NCBI GenBank assembly: GCA_945910715.1
Contig: CAMDZU010000104.1
Span: 1 to 5,634 of the forward strand
Direction of reading: 5' to 3'
DNA length: 5,634 nt
DNA from: an uncultured Clostridia bacterium
Lineage (GTDB): Bacteria > Bacillota > Clostridia > Oscillospirales > Ruminococcaceae
Shown here piece after piece: positions 1 to 5,127 of this stretch. Below the pieces are notes generated by a model. The model did not search any database, was not told the origin of the DNA, and saw only the letters and a program-made list of their open reading frames with translations. Position 1 is the stretch's first letter; each line of letters starts with the position of its first letter. Made by a program: the position numbers and the translations under genes.

Positions 1-173
1 TTACCGCAATGGCAGGCGCAGTAGGTTCGGGCGGACTTGGAGATTTCGCAATCAGATACGGCCACGATCGCAATATGATTGACGTAACCTGGGTAACGGT
101 AATCGTTGTGTTCATTATTGTATGCATAATTCAGCTTGCAGGCAATCTTGTAGTAAAGAAGAACAGGCATTAA
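1..173 (+). CDS. metI: MetI, methionine ABC transporter permease (3' end only)
   Basis: This is the C-terminal 56 or so residues of a membrane permease, read in the frame beginning at base 3 and ending with TAA at 171-173; the start lies upstream of the window. The first visible residues, TAMAGAVGSGGLGDFAIRYG, match the conserved C-terminal stretch of MetI, which in E. coli reads almost the same (SAMAGAVGGGGLGDLGIRYG). A hydrophobic span follows (roughly VTWVTVIVVFIIVCIIQLAG), then a short basic cytoplasmic tail ending KKNRH. In the family, MetI dimerises and pairs with the MetN ATPase to import methionine delivered by MetQ. metN is presumably just upstream, outside the window. The stop codon is embedded in the ribosome binding site of the next gene, so the two are almost certainly one transcript. 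Confidence 0.93.
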   Translation, partial: TAMAGAVGSGGLGDFAIRYGHDRNMIDVTWVTVIVVFIIVCIIQLAGNLVVKKNRH

Positions 174-182
174 GGAGAGGCT

Positions 183-1142
183 ATGGAAGTTCAGACAAGA
201 AAAATCATTATAATCGGAGCAGGACACGTTGGCTCTCACGCAGGCTATGCGCTGATTTCACAGGGTCTTGCCGAGGAAATAGTGTATATCGACATTGACA
301 AGAAGAAAGCGGAGGCGCAGGCGCTTGATTTGTTCGACGCAACCGTTTATCTTAGGAAAAGAGTTATTGTCCGCTCGGGAGATTATTCCGACGCAAAGGA
401 CGCAAGCCTTATCATAGTTGCGGCAGGACCATTGCCCGATATGAGCAAGGGTCAGACAAGAATGGACACGCTTCGTCAGACCATTGAGATAATGAAGGAC
501 GTAACGGAGAACATAAGAACATCGGGCTTTTCGGGAATTATTCTCAACATTTCAAATCCTGCCGACGTTGTAACCCATTACATACAGCACGTTCTTGACT
601 GGCCTACGGAAAAGATTTTTTCAACAAGCACGACCCTTGATTCCGCAAGACTAAGACGGGCAATAGCACAGGCGGTGGGAATTGATCAGAAATCGGTTTA
701 TGCTTACGCTCTGGGCGAACATGGCGAAAGCCAGATGGTGCCATGGTCCACGGTTACAATAGCAGGAAAGCCTTTGTTTAAACTTATGGAGGAATATCCC
801 GAAACCTACGGAAAGCTTGACCTTGAAGCTCTTGCGGCGGCAGGAAAAGCGGGGGGCTGGATAATTCTCGGCGGCAAAGGCTCGACGGAATTCGGCATAG
901 GCGCAGCAATTGCCGAGGTAGTTACAGCGGTATTCGGGGACGAAAACAGAATTTTGCCCGTTTCGGTGCTGCTTAACGGAAAATACGGACAACAGGACGT
1001 ATATGCAAGCGTTCCCGCTGTGCTTAACAAAAACGGCGTTGGGGAAATAATTCAGCTTGACCTCAACGAAAAGGAGCAGGAGCAGTTTAACGCTTCCTGC
1101 AAGACAATGTACGAAAATTACAAGCTGGCATTAACATTATAA
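183..1142 (+). CDS. NAD-dependent L-2-hydroxyacid dehydrogenase (LDH/MDH superfamily)
   Basis: Expected to reversibly reduce a 2-oxo acid to an L-2-hydroxy acid with NADH in the cytoplasm. At 319 residues it has normal length. Visible motifs: Rossmann loop GAGHVG (12-17); acidic Asp37 after beta2, favouring NAD over NADP; active-site-loop Arg93 in KGQTR; SNPAD (124-128); LDSAR (152-156) with the Asp of the Asp-His relay and the substrate-carboxylate Arg; and GEHGES (178-183) with catalytic His180. The overall look is closer to L-2-hydroxyisocaproate dehydrogenase and divergent LDHs than to classical L-LDH or MDH. The specificity loop between Gly82 and Arg93 is about two residues longer than in classical L-LDH, so the substrate is uncertain. 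The start is supported by AAGGAG at 172-177, which overlaps the metI stop. The gene sits between metI and metQ, 9 nt after the former and 23 nt before the latter, suggesting a substrate linked to the methionine transporter. Lactate or malate remain possible. Confidence 0.9.
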   Translation: MEVQTRKIIIIGAGHVGSHAGYALISQGLAEEIVYIDIDKKKAEAQALDLFDATVYLRKRVIVRSGDYSDAKDASLIIVAAGPLPDMSKGQTRMDTLRQTIEIMKDVTENIRTSGFSGIILNISNPADVVTHYIQHVLDWPTEKIFSTSTTLDSARLRRAIAQAVGIDQKSVYAYALGEHGESQMVPWSTVTIAGKPLFKLMEEYPETYGKLDLEALAAAGKAGGWIILGGKGSTEFGIGAAIAEVVTAVFGDENRILPVSVLLNGKYGQQDVYASVPAVLNKNGVGEIIQLDLNEKEQEQFNASCKTMYENYKLALTL

Positions 1143-1152
1143 TTGATATTAT

Positions 1153-1158
1153 GGAGGA
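1153..1158 (+). promoter_or_regulatory. Ribosome binding site fixing the metQ start
   Basis: GGAGGA lies about 8 nt upstream of the ATG at 1166. An in-frame ATG at 1151 would overlap this site and has no Shine-Dalgarno of its own. Starting at 1166 also gives a clean lipoprotein signal peptide (MKLKG followed by a hydrophobic run). Confidence 0.85.
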
Positions 1159-1165
1159 AAATAAA

Positions 1166-2017
1166 ATGAAACTTAAAGGAATTATCGCATCTATACTTTC
1201 ACTTGCAACAATCGCACTTGCAATTCCTGGCTGCTCATCAGAAAACAATCCTGCAGAAGCAACAACCGTTAAAATTGGCGTTGTAGGCAGCATTTACGAG
1301 GATTTATGGCAGCCTGCACAGGAAAGCTTAAAGGAACAGGGGATTGATTTACAGATAGTACAGTTCTCCGATTACGTTACTCCCAACAACGCTCTCAACA
1401 GCGGAGATATTGACCTTAACGCATTCCAGCACATAATTTATCTCAACAAGGAGATTGAACAGTACAACTACAACATTCAGAACATCGGCTTTACCTTTAT
1501 TATTCCGCTCAACCTTTATTCAAGAAAAATCTCGTCTGTTTCCGAGCTTAAGGACGGCGATATTGTTGCAATTCCCGACGACGTAACCAACGGCGGACGT
1601 GCAATTAAGGTACTTGCGGCGGCAGGAGTAATTACCTTAAAGGCAGACGCAGACTTTAATCCTACCCTTGAAGATATTGAAAAGTACAACACAGCTATCG
1701 AGATAAAGGAATTAAAGGCAAACACAATTCCGTCAGTCCTTGACGATGTTACAGCGGCAATCGTAAACGGCAACTACGCTCTTGACTTCGGTCTTAAGAC
1801 AGAGGAAGCAATTTACAAGGACAGCGTTCTTGATGAAGAAAACTACTGGAATATAATCGCTGCACGCACAGAGGATTTAAAGGACCCGGCAAAGGCTGAA
1901 ACCTATAAAAAGGTAGTAGAGGCTTTCCAGACTGAAGCAACCGAAAAGGTATTCAACGAAAAATTCGGCGGATACTTTATCAAGGTGGGCTGGGATCAGG
2001 ATCTGATTGCAGGCTGA
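1166..2017 (+). CDS. metQ: MetQ, methionine-binding lipoprotein of an ABC importer
   Basis: Substrate-binding protein of the NLPA/Lipoprotein_9 family, which captures methionine outside the membrane for MetNI. With the start at 1166 the protein is 283 residues. A lipoprotein signal peptide runs from MKLKG to the lipobox IPGC, with the lipidated residue at Cys23; Pro at -2 is less usual but acceptable. Family motifs follow in order: VKIGVVGSIYEDLW, then a conserved SDYVTPNNALNSGDIDLN segment running into FQHIIYL, IPLNLYSRKISS, IAIPDDVTNGGRAI and IVNGNYALDFGL. The Phe, His and Tyr of FQHxxYL, the Arg of TNGGR and the Asn of VNGNYA fall where characterised MetQ proteins contact methionine (from memory of the family), so methionine is a reasonable ligand. 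D-methionine or a methionine analogue cannot be excluded. A hairpin with a modest U-run follows immediately. Unusually, a dehydrogenase gene separates metQ from metI. Confidence 0.95.
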   Translation: MKLKGIIASILSLATIALAIPGCSSENNPAEATTVKIGVVGSIYEDLWQPAQESLKEQGIDLQIVQFSDYVTPNNALNSGDIDLNAFQHIIYLNKEIEQYNYNIQNIGFTFIIPLNLYSRKISSVSELKDGDIVAIPDDVTNGGRAIKVLAAAGVITLKADADFNPTLEDIEKYNTAIEIKELKANTIPSVLDDVTAAIVNGNYALDFGLKTEEAIYKDSVLDEENYWNIIAARTEDLKDPAKAETYKKVVEAFQTEATEKVFNEKFGGYFIKVGWDQDLIAG

Positions 2018-2027
2018 TAATACACAG

Positions 2028-2057
2028 ATACCCCGCCGATTGTCGACGGGGTATTTT
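2028..2057 (+). terminator. Intercistronic hairpin after metQ, probable partial terminator
   Basis: The arms 2028-2039 (ATACCCCGCCGA) and 2043-2054 (TCGACGGGGTAT) pair over 12 positions with one C-A mismatch and a 3-nt TTG loop. The T-run that follows is short (TATTTTC), so termination is probably incomplete. The next gene's Shine-Dalgarno begins only about 5 nt after the stem. It could protect the upstream 3' end or reduce transcription into the downstream pair; no distinct promoter for that pair is evident. Confidence 0.7.
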
Positions 2058-2068
2058 CAGGGGGAAAT

Positions 2069-3463
2069 ATGGATATTAACGCACTAAAAAGTATTGTGAA
2101 GGACGAAAAGCGGATTCTTTCCGCCGATATACCCGACAGGTATTTAAGCGATACTCTGGGACGATTAAAGGGAACAGCCTCTGCGCTTGTTTTTGTAAAA
2201 AGCACCGAAGAGGTAAGCGGCATTCTTGCCTACGCTCACAGAAACAAAATTCCCGTTACGCCCAGAGGGGCAGGAACAAATCTTGTTGGCTCGACCGTTC
2301 CCGTTGACGGGGGAATAATACTTGACTTTTCGCAGATGAATGATATACTTGAACTTGATACCGATACAATGACAATTACTGTTGAGCCGGGAATACTGCT
2401 TAAGGATTTGCAGCGCTTTGTTGAGGAAAGGGGTTTGTTCTATCCTCCCGACCCGGGCGAAAAGGAATCCACTATCGGCGGCAATATCAGTACCAACGCA
2501 GGGGGTATGCGTGCGGTAAAGTACGGCGTTACAAGAGATTACGTCCGTGGACTTGAAATTGTGACGGCTGACGGCACGGTGATTAAAGCAGGCGGCAAAA
2601 ACGTTAAGGACGCAAGCGGTCTTTCGCTGAAAAATCTGTATATCGGCTCCGAGGGTACGCTTGGCGTAATTACAAAGTGTATTTTAAAACTTATACCCAA
2701 GCCCGAAAGCAGCTTAAGCGTGCTTGTTCCTTACAGCGATCTTAAAACGGGCATATCAAGCGTGCTGAAAATTCTCCGTGCAAACGCAAATCCAACTGCG
2801 GTGGAATTTATGGAGCGCAAGGTGGTAAAGCTTGGTGAGGATTTTTCGAGCGTCAAGTACCCTAGCCCCGAGGCAGGCTCCTATATTCTTCTCACCTTTG
2901 ACGGCAGGGAAGAAGAGGTAAAAGCCAATTCTGAGCGGGTAAAAAATCTTGCCCTTGAAAATGGCGCAATTGACTTTATTCCCCTTACAGACCCCGACAA
3001 AGCCGCAGAAATATGGAAGGTAAGAGGCGCTCTTGTAAAAGCGGTGGAGGCAGTTTCCGAGCAGGAGCCTGTTGATATTGTAGTTCCTATTAACAAAACC
3101 GCCGACTTTATCGGCTTTATAAACGAGCTTGAAAATGAAAGCGGAATGCAGATGGTAAGCTTCGGACACGCAGGGGACGGAAATGTTCACCTTTGCGTTG
3201 TACGGGGAAACAGAGATGAGGAAGTCTGGATAAGGGAGCTTGAGGAAAATATGGATAAGGCCTACGGAAAGGCCTATCAGCTTGGTGGAGTGACCTCGGG
3301 CGAGCACGGTATCGGCATTACCAAGCGGAGATATTTTCTCCGTGAAACCCCGAAGGAAAACCTTGCGGTAATGAACAGCATTAAAAACGCTCTTGACCCT
3401 CTGCACATTCTCAATAACAAAAAATCGTACATAACGGGAGAAAACAATGAAGAATTTATCTGA
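2069..3463 (+). CDS. FAD-linked 2-hydroxyacid dehydrogenase, GlcD/LctD-like
   Basis: Flavoprotein of the VAO/PCMH fold that oxidises a 2-hydroxyacid, usually the D enantiomer, to a 2-oxo acid. It has 464 residues, typical for GlcD, LctD and bacterial D-lactate dehydrogenases. An N-terminal FAD-binding domain (about 37-175) shows PRGAGTNLVGSTVP (65-78) and PPDPGEKESTIGGNISTNAGG (126-146, near-invariant in the family). The C-terminal FAD-oxidase domain shows GHAGDGNVH (366-374) and SGEHGIG (410-416), whose His367, His374, Glu412 and His413 correspond to the metal and substrate site of this family. The usual C-terminal NPGK is replaced by NNKK (449-452). There is no transmembrane segment, Fe-S motif, or EtfA/EtfB gene nearby, so the electron acceptor is unknown; LctD-type enzymes of anaerobes use Etf. 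The start is supported by AGGGGGA about 4 nt upstream of the ATG. It overlaps the aminotransferase gene by 17 nt. The substrate could be lactate, glycolate or another 2-hydroxyacid; context suggests one related to methionine. Confidence 0.92.
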   Translation: MDINALKSIVKDEKRILSADIPDRYLSDTLGRLKGTASALVFVKSTEEVSGILAYAHRNKIPVTPRGAGTNLVGSTVPVDGGIILDFSQMNDILELDTDTMTITVEPGILLKDLQRFVEERGLFYPPDPGEKESTIGGNISTNAGGMRAVKYGVTRDYVRGLEIVTADGTVIKAGGKNVKDASGLSLKNLYIGSEGTLGVITKCILKLIPKPESSLSVLVPYSDLKTGISSVLKILRANANPTAVEFMERKVVKLGEDFSSVKYPSPEAGSYILLTFDGREEEVKANSERVKNLALENGAIDFIPLTDPDKAAEIWKVRGALVKAVEAVSEQEPVDIVVPINKTADFIGFINELENESGMQMVSFGHAGDGNVHLCVVRGNRDEEVWIRELEENMDKAYGKAYQLGGVTSGEHGIGITKRRYFLRETPKENLAVMNSIKNALDPLHILNNKKSYITGENNEEFI

Positions 3464-4613
3464 TCGTACAAAAAGCTTTACCGATTCGGTTATCCGCCGT
3501 ATGACAAGAATATCAAATAAGTACGGCGCTGTCAATCTGTCACAGGGATTTCCCGATTTTGACCCGCCAAAGGAAATACTTGATCGATTGGCGGAGGTGA
3601 CCCATGAGGATTTTCACCAGTATTCCATTACATGGGGCGCACAGAATTTCCGTGAGGCTCTTGCCGAAAAGCAGTCAAGGCTTATGGGCAGAAAAATAGA
3701 CCCCAACGGAGAGATTGTTGTCACCTGCGGCAGCACTGAGGCTATGATGGCGGCAATGATGACCGTTGCAAACCCCGGGGACAAGGTTATTGTTTTCTCG
3801 CCATTTTATGAGAATTACGGCGCTGATACCATCTTATCGGGAGCAGAGCCTATTTATGTTCCCCTTTATCCGCCCGAATTCAATTTCAATCCCGACGAGC
3901 TTGAAGCGGCGTTCAGGCAGAATCCCAAGGCGCTTATACTCTGCAATCCCTCTAACCCGTGCGGTAAGGTTTTCACCCTTGACGAGCTTAAGCTGATTGC
4001 CGACCTTGCGGAAAAATACGACGTTTACGTTATCACCGACGAGGTGTACGAGCATATTGTGTATGCACCCAACAAGCACGTTTATTTTGCCTCATTGCCC
4101 GGAATGTGGGAGCGTACAATTTCCTGCAGCTCTCTTTCAAAGACCTATTCGATTACAGGCTGGCGCCTTGGTTATATTATTGCGCCGCCCGATATTATTG
4201 ACGTTGCGAAAAAGGTACACGATTTTCTCACAGTGGGAGCGGCTGCGCCATTGCAGGAAGCGGCTGTTACGGGACTTAAATTCGGCGAAGATTACTATAA
4301 TTGGCTTACCGATAAATACACCTCAAAACGAGGGCTGTTTTTAAAGGGACTTGACGATATAGGAATCGCTCACACAAATCCCCAGGGCGCATATTATGTT
4401 TTGCTGGACATAGGCGAGTTTGGTTTTGATTCCGACCTTGAATTCTGCGAGGTACTTGCAAGAGATGTGGGAGTTGGAGCTGTTCCCGGTTCAAGCTTTT
4501 TCAGAGAGCCTGTCAATAACCTTATCAGAATGCACTTTGCGAAGAAGGACGAAACCCTTAACGAGGCACTGAACAGAATTGAAAGTATCAGAAATAAAAT
4601 TGTGAAGAGATAA
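3447..4613 (+). CDS. PLP-dependent aminotransferase, methionine/kynurenine aminotransferase group
   Basis: Fold-type I, class I/II aminotransferase of 388 residues. It interconverts an amino acid and its 2-oxo acid using pyridoxal phosphate in the cytoplasm. Visible landmarks: VNLSQGFPDFDPP (29-41, Gly34 region at the substrate carboxylate), NPSNP (167-171, Asn170), ITDEVY (196-201, Asp198 under the pyridine nitrogen and Tyr201), SLSKTYSITGWR with Schiff-base Lys232, and LIRMHFAKK with carboxylate-binding Arg361. The opening motif, SLPGMWERT (217-224), and the C-terminal DLEFCEVL and LIRxxFAKK segments resemble E. coli YbdL (methionine aminotransferase) and kynurenine aminotransferase/cysteine-S-conjugate beta-lyase more than classical AspC. 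Methionine, aromatic amino acids or glutamine are therefore likely donors, and beta-lyase side activity is possible. The start has GGGAG about 7 nt upstream, inside the preceding gene, whose last 17 nt it overlaps; translational coupling is likely. A general aspartate aminotransferase label cannot be excluded. Confidence 0.92.
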   Translation: MKNLSDRTKSFTDSVIRRMTRISNKYGAVNLSQGFPDFDPPKEILDRLAEVTHEDFHQYSITWGAQNFREALAEKQSRLMGRKIDPNGEIVVTCGSTEAMMAAMMTVANPGDKVIVFSPFYENYGADTILSGAEPIYVPLYPPEFNFNPDELEAAFRQNPKALILCNPSNPCGKVFTLDELKLIADLAEKYDVYVITDEVYEHIVYAPNKHVYFASLPGMWERTISCSSLSKTYSITGWRLGYIIAPPDIIDVAKKVHDFLTVGAAAPLQEAAVTGLKFGEDYYNWLTDKYTSKRGLFLKGLDDIGIAHTNPQGAYYVLLDIGEFGFDSDLEFCEVLARDVGVGAVPGSSFFREPVNNLIRMHFAKKDETLNEALNRIESIRNKIVKR

Positions 4614-4617
4614 AAAT

Positions 4618-4651
4618 AAAACCGTAAATCCAATGGGACTTACGGTTTTTT
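4618..4651. terminator. Bidirectional intrinsic terminator between convergent genes
   Basis: AAAACCGTAA (4618-4627) pairs with TTACGGTTTT (4640-4649). Inside, TCC (4629-4631) pairs with GGA (4636-4638) around a 4-nt AATG loop, leaving only one A-C mismatch. On the plus strand a run of six T follows the stem; on the minus strand the A-rich left flank (AAAAATAAAA) gives a U-rich tail. It lies 4 nt after the aminotransferase stop and just before the stop of the convergent ACT gene, so it probably ends both transcripts. Confidence 0.88.
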
Positions 4652-4658
4652 ATTGCAA

Positions 4659-5108
4659 TCAGAACACTTTTTTCAGCTGCTTTTCAAGCTCTGCACTGTC
4701 GCTTGGTGAAACAAGTATTGAAATTTCATCAACGCCCGTTGAAACAAGAACAGGGCTGCAGTCTGCGCTTGAAAGTGCTGCAAAGGCTTTTGCCGCAAAG
4801 CCAACGCTGTTTTCCATTTCAGCCGCCTTGATGATGAACTTGACGTTTCCGCAGTTTACCATTGGCATTGTTCTGCCCTTTGAAACGGCGTTGATTATAG
4901 GGAGAATTGTCGTCAGTGCCTCGTCTGCAAAGGTAAAGCCGAAAGAAACTGTTTCGGAGGTTGCAGGCGCATGGCAGATCATATCAACAGAAATTCCGGC
5001 ATCGGCAATTTTTCTGAATATTTCTGCAAGAAATTCATTGCCGTTGGAATCGGATTGATTTTTGAAGGTGACAACGGATACGTTTTCGGTAATTGTAATT
5101 TGGGTCAT
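4659..5108 (-). CDS. Stand-alone tandem-ACT protein, aspartokinase regulatory-domain-like
   Basis: A 149-residue protein with no catalytic domain, made of two ACT-like units (about 8-70 and 85-147). It resembles the C-terminal regulatory part of aspartokinase: VTFKNQ (13-18), an F-x-x-I-A-x-A-GISVDMI stretch (31-44; near-identical to the first ACT domain of LysC), MENSVGFAAKAFAALSSA (98-115; matching the 'GVAAkmF..La' segment of the second) and VSTGVDEISILV (122-133; usually ISTSEIKISVLV). In aspartokinases these domains bind lysine or threonine for feedback inhibition. A free-standing copy might sense an amino acid and act in trans on aspartokinase or a neighbour such as DapB; that role is inferred. 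The start at 5108 is preferred over a longer in-frame ATG at 5195, because AAAGGA lies 6 nt upstream and the longer form would run back into dapB and add a non-ACT tail. It follows dapB by 19 nt, so they are presumably co-transcribed. Confidence 0.85.
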   Translation of the reverse strand: MTQITITENVSVVTFKNQSDSNGNEFLAEIFRKIADAGISVDMICHAPATSETVSFGFTFADEALTTILPIINAVSKGRTMPMVNCGNVKFIIKAAEMENSVGFAAKAFAALSSADCSPVLVSTGVDEISILVSPSDSAELEKQLKKVF

Positions 5109-5114
5109 ATAGAT

Positions 5115-5120
5115 TCCTTT
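5115..5120 (-). promoter_or_regulatory. Ribosome binding site fixing the ACT-protein start
   Basis: On the minus strand AAAGGA is followed by a 6-nt spacer and the ATG at 5108-5106. It lies in the 19-nt gap after the dapB stop and argues against the longer in-frame start at 5195 inside dapB. Confidence 0.7.
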
Positions 5121-5127
5121 CTCATAC

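Noticed and set aside
1151..1165. Upstream in-frame ATG for metQ at 1151
   Set aside because: This ATG overlaps the GGAGG motif and has no ribosome binding site of its own. The ATG at 1166 gives correct spacing and a normal lipoprotein signal peptide.
1993..2021. Possible promoter for the FAD gene, with GATAAT at 2016-2021
   Set aside because: The hexamer overlaps the metQ stop. No -35-like sequence lies at 16-18 nt, and there is no TG extension. Not better than chance in this composition.
2756..3535. Minus-strand open frame of 259 codons antisense to the FAD dehydrogenase
   Set aside because: Its product has no recognisable family motif, and it lies entirely opposite two well-supported genes with invariant family motifs. 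It has no convincing ribosome binding site. It is best explained as an antisense shadow of biased codon use.
3766..4344. Short plus-strand frames (76 and 115 codons) and minus-strand frames within the aminotransferase
   Set aside because: All are inside a gene with intact PLP-enzyme motifs throughout; none shows a start signal or recognisable product.
4633..5058. Plus-strand open frame of 141 codons opposite the ACT gene
   Set aside because: It starts inside the terminator loop and lacks a Shine-Dalgarno. The minus-strand reading gives clear aspartokinase-type ACT motifs, so this is a shadow.
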